From NCBI GenBank assembly GCA_945869725.1, contig CAMBPO010000102.1, positions 1 to 5,718 on the forward strand: a stretch of DNA of 5,718 nt. Reading direction: 5' to 3'. The stretch is from Klebsiella pneumoniae (GTDB lineage: Bacteria > Pseudomonadota > Gammaproteobacteria > Pseudomonadales > Pseudohongiellaceae). Numbering within the stretch: the first letter of the stretch is position 1; the number at the start of each line of letters is the position of its first letter. The notes beneath the pieces are model-generated. The model was given only the letters and a program-made list of their open reading frames with translations, made no database searches and had not been told where the DNA came from. This document shows, piece after piece, positions 1-5,656 of this stretch. The translations under genes and the position numbers were made by a program.

Positions 1-88
1 TTTTAAACAGGCGCGCAGCCCACAGCCATTTGTCGAGCCGTACCTTGCCGGGTGAACTGTTGTCGCTGTTGTTGTCGTTGCTTGTCAC
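1..88 (-). CDS. hslR: Hsp15 (HslR), ribosome-associated S4-domain protein; N-terminal part only, cut by the window edge
   Basis: The first 29 codons are visible, and the gene runs off the left edge. After a polar Asn/Ser-rich leader of about 14 residues, the protein reads VRLDKWLWAARLFK. This is the characteristic opening of the S4 RNA-binding domain of Hsp15, the heat-shock protein that binds stalled 50S subunits carrying nascent chain and tRNA. The start is taken as GTG at 88: a stop lies two codons upstream in the same frame and no other start codon precedes the S4 motif. A purine-rich GAGA lies about nine bases before it. The gene starts six bases after the stop of the nucleotidase remnant on the same strand, the same adjacency as yrfG-hslR in Escherichia coli, which supports both calls. 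If the truncated upstream gene carried the operon promoter, expression of hslR may be altered; this is inference. Confidence 0.85.
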   Translation of the reverse strand, partial: MTSNDNNSDNSSPGKVRLDKWLWAARLFK

Positions 89-94
89 TGCGGT

Positions 95-433
95 TTATCT
101 CTGAAGAGTACATGCCGTTGATTGCGGAAGTATGTCTGCAAAGTCTTCAATATGGACAAATTCATCGGAATACAAGGGGGGGCGCTGACTATCTGGCTGG
201 CGTATGGCAAACAGGTGTTTGATTCCCTCTGCGCGCGCCTGTCGCAAGACGTGCAGGTTGTCGTCAAACAACACAGAGCGCTGCGGTTCAAAGTGATGCT
301 GAGTTTGCAGTCGTTGCCAGAATCCATGATTTTCTTTGGCCAGGCCCAGCGTATGTGAGCTGACGATATGGTCAAAGTGCTCATGCAATCCTGTGTGTTG
401 CATTTTTAGGCGCAGGCTGCCCGGATGGGCATT
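95..433 (-). pseudogene. yrfG: C-terminal half of a HAD-family GMP/IMP nucleotidase (YrfG type), 5' end lost
   Basis: The minus-strand frame encodes about 112 residues resembling the second half of YrfG-type GMP/IMP 5'-nucleotidases, cytoplasmic HAD phosphatases of purine salvage. Visible are the NAHRGSL segment that normally follows the motif II Thr/Ser, then KMQHTGL, the motif III lysine in the LAKEN segment, the motif IV acidic pair in VLFDDN, and the family tail RQPDSQRP. The sequence from NAHRGSL is family-like although it precedes the first ATG at 403, so the ATG is internal, not the true start. Everything before about 433 is missing, including the N-terminal DxD nucleophile motif and the cap, so a product could not be catalytic. 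At the break the plus strand becomes an M20 peptidase within a few bases. The 3' end and its spacing to hslR are intact, so this side is the old chromosomal backbone. Confidence 0.85.
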
Positions 434-994
434 GATGGGCGTGGTTTGACGGCGTTGTTGACGTTGATTGACGCCATTAACGCCAGTGGTATTGAAACTA
501 TCGGCGACATTATGTTTGTTGGCAACGTGGGTGAGGAAGGCCCCGGCGACTTACGAGGCGTCAAGGCGATTTTTCGCGACTTCCCGCAGATTGACGGGTT
601 TGTCTCTAATAATGGTTCCGGTGTCACGCGTATTACCAATGGTGGCACTGGCAGTCGCCGCTTTGCGGTTGAGTTTACTGGCCCGGGCGGGCACTCTTTC
701 AGCGCGCTTGGGCTGGTCAGCGCAACACATGCGCTGGGTCGGGCGATAGCCAATATTGGTGATCTGCAGGTGCCAGAGCAGCCCCGTACAACCTTTACCG
801 TGGGGACGGTCAGTGGTGGCACATCAGTCAATTCAATCCCGCAGGACGCGATGTTTGAGCTGGATATGCGCTCGAATGACGCCGCCGAACTCGCGAAGCT
901 GGAGGCAGAGGTCAGGCAGGTTGTGCAACTGGCGTTTGCTGCCGTCGGTTCTCCGGTGCAGGGGGTGCAGGGCGTCAGTGCCCCGCAGCTCTAG
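428..994 (+). pseudogene. Internal fragment of an M20-family metallopeptidase (PepT/carboxypeptidase-like)
   Basis: The frame is open from 410 to 994 (about 190 residues counted from the ATG at 425). Family sequence begins near DGRGLTALL, which carries the metal-bridging Asp. It continues through VGEEGPGDLRG, with the catalytic Glu pair at residues 37-38, then the dimerisation domain with GPGGHS (about 86-91) and GGTSVNSIP (131-139), and ends around DMRS and the following helix. The N-terminal HxD metal motif and the C-terminal catalytic segment with the last His are absent. Residues after about 170 (SPVQGVQGVSAPQL) do not look like the family and are probably fusion sequence. At residues 62-63 the sequence is SNNGSG where I recall relatives having S-x-D-G with a metal-binding Asp, consistent with decay; this comparison is from memory. 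No promoter or convincing ribosome site precedes it, and the ATG at 425 is antisense nucleotidase sequence. It is non-functional as a peptidase. Confidence 0.85.
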
Positions 995-1013
995 GCTGCT
1001 GCACGATCAGCCT

Positions 1014-1259
1014 TTAGTAGGTGCGATCAGCAAAATCTAACGTACTGCGTAACCCCACCAGAATGCCCTGTGCCTTGGTAACTGCACGCGCCTTAGCTTC
1101 CATGCGTTTGTTGATAAGATGACTTTCCGTATCCACCAGGCTGTCAATCAAGGCATTAAACAGCAACTTGATCATGTCCAGTTGCCCGGCAGTTTCCAGC
1201 GCTGACTCGTAAGTCACCTGCTGATAGAGGTTCATGGCACGCATGCGTAGTGCATTCAT
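1014..1259 (-). pseudogene. fliS: C-terminally truncated FliS-type flagellin export chaperone (81 aa)
   Basis: FliS binds the disordered C-terminus of flagellin in the cytoplasm and keeps it unfolded for type III export. The visible protein begins MNALRMRAMNLYQQV and continues with an ILMLxxGAL-like helix (MIKLLFNALIDSL) and the typical KAQGILVGLRSTLDF helix. Normal FliS proteins are about 125-140 residues. Here homology stops after STLDF (near 1032), six unrelated residues follow, then a stop. The later helices that complete the bundle and the flagellin-binding surface are missing. The start at 1259 has AGGATTGAG just upstream; the ATG at 1232 (MNLYQQV) is an alternative. It points away from fliC, whereas fliS is usually co-directional and downstream of fliD, so a rearrangement placed it here. 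An atypically short functional chaperone cannot be fully excluded. Confidence 0.85.
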
Positions 1260-1344
1260 ATCTCAATCCTGTGCATTTTAGTGTGGGTAATTTTCAACAA
1301 GATCGTGATCTGCGCCTTATGGCGCCGCCAACTTGCTTATGCAT

Positions 1345-1372
1345 TTACCCGACACTTAGCCCCGCTCCTTTA
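1345..1372 (-). promoter_or_regulatory. Possible sigma-28-like promoter for the fliS fragment
   Basis: On the minus strand TAAA (1372-1369) is followed after 16 bases by TCGGGTAA (1352-1345), a partial match (5 of 8) to the sigma-28 -10 element GCCGATAA. The usual spacing in enteric bacteria is 15, so this is one base long. A start near 1337 would leave a leader of about 80 bases before the ATG. Weak, unverified match. Confidence 0.2.
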
Positions 1373-1439
1373 GCATCAGGCGTTAATTTCTTGCATGCCG
1401 CCTGGATTTTTTGTCTTTGTCGCTTAAAAAGCAGCACGT

Positions 1440-1467
1440 TAAAGATCCGCAACCTTAGTGACGATCA
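1440..1467 (+). promoter_or_regulatory. Possible sigma-28-like promoter upstream of fliC (distal candidate)
   Basis: TAAA at 1440-1443 is followed after 16 bases by GACGATCA (1460-1467), matching 6 of 8 positions of the flagellar sigma-28 -10 element GCCGATAA. Flagellin genes are classically transcribed by FliA (sigma-28). The spacer is one base longer than the enteric consensus, and the leader would be about 150 bases, longer than usual. Confidence 0.3.
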
Positions 1468-1535
1468 GATGTTTGACCAAAGCGTGTGAGTCAGGGGTTA
1501 GAGTCCAAAACATGGATGGTTGTGCGATAGCGCTT

Positions 1536-1563
1536 TAAAGAAGATGAGAGCATGTGTCGAGTT
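1536..1563 (+). promoter_or_regulatory. Possible sigma-28-like promoter upstream of fliC (proximal candidate)
   Basis: TAAA at 1536-1539 is followed after 16 bases by GTCGAGTT (1556-1563), which keeps only the G-x-CGA part of the sigma-28 -10 element (4 of 8). The position, giving a leader of about 55 bases, suits fliC better than the distal candidate, but the -10 match is poorer. Confidence 0.2.
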
Positions 1564-1627
1564 AATCCTTAGAGGCAGCGAGTGCCAATTAGTCGACAAA
1601 AAATTTAATTGAAACCGGAGAATAGAA

Positions 1628-3781
1628 ATGACAGTTATCAACACCAACACGTCAGCCGCAATATCAAGCAATTCCCTCAGGACTAACGAGAAGGCAATGG
1701 CAACCTCAATGGAGCGCCTGTCGACGGGTCTGCGTATTAATGGCGCAAAAGACGATGCAGCAGGCATGGCTATTGCATCGCGCATGACATCGCAAGTCGT
1801 AGGTCTGAACCAGTCCATCAGAAATGCTAACGATGGCATTTCACTGCTGCAAACAGCGGAAGGTGCAATTTCAGAAGTCACCAATATGTTGCAGCGTATG
1901 CGTGAACTGGCCGTTCAGTCTGCCAGTGCGATCTACGAAAGTTCAGACCGGACATCGATGGACTCAGAGGTGCAGCAACTCAAAGCAGAAATCGATAGCA
2001 TTGCGGCCAATACCAGTTTTAACAACAAAGCCTTGTTGTCTGGCACCTTCGGCACTCAAGCCCTGCAAGTCGGTCACCTGGGCGGCCAAAAGCTCAATGT
2101 CACTATGGCTAACATTTCCACCGGGGCGATAGGTGGCGGTGCCGGAGCCTCGCTCTCGGCGTTTGGTGATCTTGCAGGCACTACTCAAACCACTGTAGCT
2201 GCCATGGGCACAGCGCTGGATACGGCCAATGATCTGGCGGCAGGCGATTTGGTGATCAATGGCGTTGCCATCAGAGGTACCACTGATATAGATGACAGCC
2301 TGTCGACTGTGGGTAAAAGTGCCAGTGCAATCGCCAAGGCAGCTGCGATTAACGACAGCACCAGTTTAACGGGTGTGGAGGCAACAGTCGGTCAGACAAT
2401 CAAGATTGGTGCATCCATGACCGCCGCTGCAGTAACCGGGACAATATCGATTAACGGTATTTCAACAGCATCAATAACCACAACAACTGATGCGGCCGCC
2501 TCCAGGGTGTTGGTCCGAGACGCCATTAATTTGATATCAGGAGCTACTGGCGTGGTTGCGACCGATACTGGTGACGATAAAGGCGGAATTACGCTGACGG
2601 CTGCGGATGGGCGGAATATTTCTGTGCTACGTGACACTCTCACCGAAGCGGCAACAGGTGTTGGCAATGGCGCGCAATCGGGTAATTTCTCGCTGCGAAG
2701 TAAAGACGGTAGCGACATTACCATAGGGTCAGCTACGGGGAATACCGCAACGACAAGTTCTGCCACAGCCCTTGAAAAGGCGGGGCTGAGAGCTGGAACT
2801 TACAGCGGAAGTAAGGCTTCAACGAGCACTGGCGTGCGCGCTTCAACAGCGGCAGCACCGACGAGCACTACTGGTATCCTGCAATTGGGTGATTTGAAGA
2901 TCAACGGTATTGATATTGCAGGGGCCCTTGCGAAAGATGATACCGCGTCAGATAGTACCGCGACAGGATCAGAAAAAGGTGCGAGTGGTATCGCACTCGC
3001 GGCTGCCATAAACAAGTCAACTGGGAGTACTGGCGTAACCGCAACGGTGAACGCCAATGTTGTGATTGGTGGAAGTACCTTTACGGCCGCTACAACCGCA
3101 CTCTTTATCAATAACGTCGATACCGGCACACGAGCAGCCAGCTTAACAAGGGCTGAAACGGCAGACCACCTGAACAAATACTCAGGTCAAACTGGAGTGG
3201 TGGTCTCAGATAATGGTGTTGGCTTGACCTTCACGGCGGCGGATGGTCGAAATATTGCAATAGGTGGCACAAATACCGATGCTGGGTTGGCCACAACCCA
3301 AATTGGAGCACAAACAGCAGTAGGTGACCTTACAGCAGTGACCCATTACAGTTCAGTAACGCTCACGTCTGACGCAGCATTCACCATCGGCAAAGGGGCT
3401 AATGCAAGCACAAACCTGACAGCACTCGGTTTCAGCACCGGTTCGTTTGGTGGAAGTACATCAGGTACCAAGATCAGTGACCTGACAATAGGTTCAGTTG
3501 ACTCAGCTACTCAGGCAATTGCGGCAATTGATAACGCATTGGTAACAGTCACCGCAGCGCGCGGTGAACTCGGTGCCATGGAGAATCGACTCGGTTATAC
3601 CGTTAATAACCTGACCAGCATGGTTGGTAATACAGAAGCCTCGCGCAGTCGTATTCAAGATGCTGATTATGCCAAAGAAACAACTGAATTAGCGCGCACG
3701 CAGATTGTTTCGCAGGCGGCCACAGCAATGCTGGCGCAGGCTAATCAGGTCAAGCAGACTGTGCTGTCCTTACTGCAGTAA
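1628..3781 (+). CDS. fliC: Flagellin, large form with duplicated central domain (717 aa)
   Basis: This is the structural subunit of the flagellar filament, exported by the flagellar type III system. Residues 1 to about 168 form the N-terminal D0/D1 region (opening MTVINTNTSA, with LSTGLRINGAKDDAAG and the TLR5-type segment LQRMRELAVQSAS). Residues about 621-717 form the C-terminal D1/D0 region (ARGELGAMENRL, then NLTSMVGNTEASRSRIQDAD, ending TVLSLLQ). Both ends are complete and canonical. Between them lies a variable region of about 450 residues, rich in Ser, Thr, Ala and Gly, containing four flagellin IN-type motifs (around 206-255, 271-333, 421-475 and 490-545) arranged as two diverged module copies. 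Many flagellins are 270-550 residues, so this one is long. No cysteine was seen. The start is supported by GGAG seven bases upstream and by the conserved N-terminus. Transcription is probably by sigma-28, and a strong terminator follows directly. No fliD or intact fliS is adjacent. Confidence 0.98.
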   Translation: MTVINTNTSAAISSNSLRTNEKAMATSMERLSTGLRINGAKDDAAGMAIASRMTSQVVGLNQSIRNANDGISLLQTAEGAISEVTNMLQRMRELAVQSASAIYESSDRTSMDSEVQQLKAEIDSIAANTSFNNKALLSGTFGTQALQVGHLGGQKLNVTMANISTGAIGGGAGASLSAFGDLAGTTQTTVAAMGTALDTANDLAAGDLVINGVAIRGTTDIDDSLSTVGKSASAIAKAAAINDSTSLTGVEATVGQTIKIGASMTAAAVTGTISINGISTASITTTTDAAASRVLVRDAINLISGATGVVATDTGDDKGGITLTAADGRNISVLRDTLTEAATGVGNGAQSGNFSLRSKDGSDITIGSATGNTATTSSATALEKAGLRAGTYSGSKASTSTGVRASTAAAPTSTTGILQLGDLKINGIDIAGALAKDDTASDSTATGSEKGASGIALAAAINKSTGSTGVTATVNANVVIGGSTFTAATTALFINNVDTGTRAASLTRAETADHLNKYSGQTGVVVSDNGVGLTFTAADGRNIAIGGTNTDAGLATTQIGAQTAVGDLTAVTHYSSVTLTSDAAFTIGKGANASTNLTALGFSTGSFGGSTSGTKISDLTIGSVDSATQAIAAIDNALVTVTAARGELGAMENRLGYTVNNLTSMVGNTEASRSRIQDADYAKETTELARTQIVSQAATAMLAQANQVKQTVLSLLQ
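2243..2809 (+). repeat. Flagellin central module, copy 1 (protein-level repeat)
   Basis: Codes for residues about 206-394 of the flagellin. It starts GDLVING, includes AIAKAAAIN, a second IN motif (TISING, 272-277), the marker LTAADGRNISV (323-333), then SDITIG and ALEKAGLRAGTYSG (381-394). Each landmark recurs in the same order in copy 2 at an offset of 212-219 residues, with 215 at both module ends. DNA identity is clearly low, so the duplication is old. Confidence 0.8.
2888..3454 (+). repeat. Flagellin central module, copy 2 (protein-level repeat)
   Basis: Codes for residues about 421-609 of the flagellin. Landmarks paired with copy 1 are GDLKING (421-427), GIALAAAIN, a second IN motif (LFINN, 492-496), LTFTAADGRNIAI (533-545), AAFTIG, and LTALGFSTGSFGG ending at 609. 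A Ser/Thr/Ala-rich linker (residues 395-420) joins the two copies. The shared beta-strand and turn phrases suggest two similar outer domains side by side on the filament surface. Confidence 0.8.
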
Positions 3782-3798
3782 TCTTGAAACGATAACGC

Positions 3799-3841
3799 AG
3801 CGACCTCAGTACCGTGCTTTATGGATACTGAGGTCGCTTTT
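3799..3841 (+). terminator. Intrinsic terminator after fliC
   Basis: A perfect 13-bp stem (3799-3811 with 3826-3838, outermost arm AGCGACCTCAGTA) encloses a 14-base loop and is followed by a short T run (3838-3841). It lies 18 bases after the fliC stop. It sits between fliC and flaG, so it probably ends most flagellin transcripts and lets a fraction read through into flaG. Confidence 0.88.
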
Positions 3842-3874
3842 GCGACTTAACCGAACAAGTAAAACGGAGTCATC

Positions 3875-4288
3875 ATGTCAGGCGTTGATGTGAATGTAGC
3901 AGCACAAAGTTATGCGACTTCTGCAGCCCCGGTGCCCGCACCAAAGCCCATACAGAAAGTCGATCAGGTCTCCAAAGATATTAAGGCGGTATCCGATAAA
4001 TCGGGTCAGCTCAACGCACGGATGTTGGAACAAAAAAGCCGCTCCACAGGCGAAATTGAGAAAGTGCAGGAAAGCCTGCGGGAAGCGATCAAAACGCTTA
4101 ACGAGTCAGCGGACATTAATCCGAACCGGTTGAAGTTTTCAGTGGATTCTGTGTCAAATAAAGTGCTGGTAGTAGTGACTGATGAAGTTACTGGCGAAGT
4201 TGTGCGACAGGTGCCGGCTGAGGCTGTGCTGCGCGTGGCGCATAACATTGAGGCAATGAAGGGTGTGCTGTTTGACAAGATGCTCTGA
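3875..4288 (+). CDS. flaG: FlaG flagellar protein (137 aa)
   Basis: FlaG family proteins are encoded next to flagellin in many polarly flagellated bacteria and affect filament length and motility; their biochemical role is not settled. The first 40 residues are low-complexity, rich in Ala, Pro and Lys. Residues about 40-85 look helical and charged. The last 50 residues are the conserved FlaG domain: LKFSVDSVSNKVLVVV, then DEVTGEVVRQVPAEAVLRVA, ending MKGVLFDKML. The length is usual for the family. GGAG lies five bases before the ATG. Only 33 bases separate the fliC terminator from the start, leaving no room for a clear promoter, so expression by readthrough from fliC is likely (inference). 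The cap gene fliD, the common next gene, is absent; the following 380 bases appear non-coding. The gene itself looks intact. Confidence 0.95.
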   Translation: MSGVDVNVAAQSYATSAAPVPAPKPIQKVDQVSKDIKAVSDKSGQLNARMLEQKSRSTGEIEKVQESLREAIKTLNESADINPNRLKFSVDSVSNKVLVVVTDEVTGEVVRQVPAEAVLRVAHNIEAMKGVLFDKML

Positions 4289-4672
4289 GGTGTGTGTTTG
4301 TTCGTGATAATGTTATTTTTACGGTCAATCCCTGACGAGCTAAGCTACTTAAGTATTCATCACGCACCTTTTTGTTCCTCGCAGACAGCCACCAGTGCCA
4401 AACGCTCGTCGGCCTCTTGGGTAGATACTCTGGCCACCATGCGGTTATGAGGTTTCTTGTTGTAGGATTGCTGTTACCGTTAGTTGGGTCGTTGTAGATG
4501 TTTACAAAAAGTATCTTGTAACGCTGGCGGACATTGGCACATGACCACCCTAGCGTAGTAGAGTGAACAGTCAGGTTGTGACGCGTAACTTTCAGAGCAA
4601 TAGACTAGGGAGATCAGGCTTCGAATCCATCAGGTATTTTATCAGCAGAAGCCTGGCGATCATCTCCGAAAG
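4289..4672. other. Intergenic region between flaG and the channel gene
   Basis: No convincing gene was found in these 384 bases. There is no clear intrinsic terminator after flaG. Short symmetric elements are present: a 10-bp palindrome around 4347-4356 (TACTTAAGTA) and a 6-bp inverted repeat TTACAA/TTGTAA at 4502-4507 and 4516-4521 that could be an operator. The last 69 bases (4604-4672) are open in frame with the channel and look like part of its N-terminus. An 8-bp inverted repeat (CAGGCTTC 4615-4622, GAAGCCTG 4648-4655) lies inside that segment. Confidence 0.6.
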
Positions 4673-4679
4673 ATGATCG
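4657..4679 (+). repeat. Hairpin enclosing the only ATG of the channel gene
   Basis: A perfect 9-bp inverted repeat, CGATCATCT (4657-4665) and AGATGATCG (4671-4679), encloses the five-base loop CCGAA. The ATG at 4673-4675 lies in the 3' arm. If translation begins there, the structure would hide the start codon and its upstream region. If translation begins farther upstream, the hairpin is simply within coding sequence. Confidence 0.6.
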
Positions 4680-5497
4680 AAATACTCTTGAGTGCCCTGA
4701 TCATTCTGTCAATCATTGCCATCGTGCTTGAATCCGATAATGCGATTTATCAGCGATACAACGATGCGCTTGACTACTCTGAAGTAATAACGGTTGCATT
4801 GTTTACACTGGAATATGTGCTTCGCATCTGGAGCGCACCCCCCGCAATTGTCGCCATGCCCCCTCATAAATATCGGTTACGTTATATTTTCAGTTTTAAC
4901 GGTGCAATCGATTTGATTGCAGTGGCGCCATTTTATATCTATTTGTTATTTCCGATGGCTGATCTTCGCTTTGTTCGGTTGTTAAGGATGTTTCGCTTGT
5001 TAAAGCTGTCACATTACAACACGGCAATTGAAGATCTTTTCTCGGCCATTTATGACGAACGCAAGTCATTTATCTCTGCCCTATACTTGATGTCTATCGC
5101 GATCATCGTGTCCAGTTGCGCCATGTATTATGCAGAGGGCGATGTTCAGCCCGATCAGTTTTCCTCAATACCATCCACCTTGTGGTGGACAATCATCACC
5201 ATCACCACCGTGGGTTATGGGGATGTCTATCCCATAACGACCGTGGGTAAAATGATTGGTGGTAGCATGGCGGTATTTGGCATTTTCACCACCGCACTCC
5301 TGACGGGTATTGTGGCTAATTCATTTGCCAATCAAATGGCTCGCAAGCGGGCAGTCTTTGAGGCGGAGCTCAGAAAGGCATTAATCGATGGTGTGCTCAC
5401 CGAAGATGAAGAACATGTGCTGGAAGAGCTCCGGCTTACCTTTAATCGGGTTTTGCCCCGCGTCTACGGACGATGCAGAGCAGAATTAGTAGCATAA
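4673..5497 (+). CDS. Voltage-gated potassium-type channel (six-TM ion transporter), N-terminus uncertain
   Basis: This is an inner-membrane cation channel, most likely K+-selective. From the ATG: S1 at about 1-19; S2 about 38-55 with TLEYVLRIWSA; S3 about 76-93 with Asp80; S4 about 97-112 with regularly spaced positives Arg99, Arg102, Arg105, Arg108 and Lys111; S5 about 133-153; pore helix WWTIITIT; selectivity filter TTVGYGD (178-184); S6 about 191-215. A charged cytoplasmic tail includes ALIDGVLTEDEEHVLEEL, typical of this bacterial family. The ATG falls at the beginning of S1, and 23 further in-frame codons upstream (from 4604) read like a cytoplasmic leader (KPGDHLRK), so the true start is probably earlier, at a non-ATG codon, or was lost. 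No good ribosome site serves the ATG, and a hairpin covers it. The last 18 residues look unusual and could reflect a late frameshift. No functional link with flaG is evident. Confidence 0.93.
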   Translation: MIEILLSALIILSIIAIVLESDNAIYQRYNDALDYSEVITVALFTLEYVLRIWSAPPAIVAMPPHKYRLRYIFSFNGAIDLIAVAPFYIYLLFPMADLRFVRLLRMFRLLKLSHYNTAIEDLFSAIYDERKSFISALYLMSIAIIVSSCAMYYAEGDVQPDQFSSIPSTLWWTIITITTVGYGDVYPITTVGKMIGGSMAVFGIFTTALLTGIVANSFANQMARKRAVFEAELRKALIDGVLTEDEEHVLEELRLTFNRVLPRVYGRCRAELVA

Positions 5498-5643
5498 TAG
5501 TCGGCGATGCTACCATTCAAGAAAACCTCTTTACCGGAATTAGTGCTGAAGAGATGCTGTCAGCTTGGTCTAGAATTGCCTGCCCTGCTGAGTCGATTGT
5601 AAAAGCTCGAGTTAAGGTTGATTATCCAGAAAAATCGGGGTAG
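5473..5643 (+). CDS. Small hypothetical ORF overlapping the channel end (56 aa)
   Basis: An ATG at 5473 opens 56 codons ending at TAG 5641-5643, overlapping the last 25 bases of the channel gene in another frame. The product (MQSRISSIIVGDATIQ..., ending VDYPEKSG) is not one I recognise; it has no signal peptide or membrane segment. No clear ribosome site was seen, though overlapping starts can be translationally coupled. It may be chance or the remnant of a degraded gene. Confidence 0.2.
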   Translation: MQSRISSIIVGDATIQENLFTGISAEEMLSAWSRIACPAESIVKARVKVDYPEKSG

Positions 5644-5656
5644 AACTCGTCCCGAT
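5634..5656. repeat. Short inverted repeat downstream of the channel gene
   Basis: ATCGGG (5634-5639) and CCCGAT (5651-5656) form a 6-bp stem with an 11-base loop. A second, imperfect GC-rich inverted repeat follows within the next 40 bases (TCCCGGCGC against GCGCGGGA, one-base bulge). Neither is followed by a T run, so intrinsic termination is not well supported. The remainder to 5718 shows no gene; a GGAG near 5706-5709 could serve a gene starting beyond the edge. Confidence 0.35.

Larger units (their letters stand above)
1260..1627. other. Non-coding region between divergent fliS fragment and fliC
   Basis: No convincing gene lies in these 368 bases; the open frames present have no recognisable similarity and no ribosome site. 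The stretch should hold the fliC promoter and leader and the former fliS leader. A 5-bp GC hairpin with a TTAT loop (1312-1325) lies in what would be the fliS leader. The last 60 bases become AT-rich. The fliC ribosome site GGAG is at 1617-1620, seven bases before the ATG. Confidence 0.7.

Noticed and set aside
122..358. Plus-strand ORF of 78 codons at the left edge
   Set aside because: It is antisense to the well-supported nucleotidase remnant and has no recognisable similarity.
1..1259. Integron cassette array or insertion sequence as explanation of the mosaic
   Set aside because: No attC-like core sites, terminal inverted repeats, target-site duplications or integrase/transposase sequence were seen at the joins.
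1498..1884. Minus-strand ORF of 128 codons over the fliC start
   Set aside because: It is antisense to the conserved flagellin N-terminus, has no family resemblance, and is a composition shadow.
2392..3177. Two minus-strand ORFs of about 125 codons inside fliC, hydrophobic and Val/Ala-rich
   Set aside because: They are reverse-frame shadows of Thr/Ala/Gly-rich flagellin repeats; the membrane-like appearance comes from codon complementarity.
4360..4470. Minus-strand open stretch of about 37 codons between flaG and the channel, with a short ATG-started part (4440 to 4360)
   Set aside because: Some phrases (YNKKPHNR) vaguely recall transposase tails, but it is very short, lacks a ribosome site, and matches no family with confidence.
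4531..4552. TGGCAC near 4533 as a possible sigma-54 promoter for the channel
   Set aside because: The required GC-containing -12 element (TTGC-like) at the correct spacing is absent.
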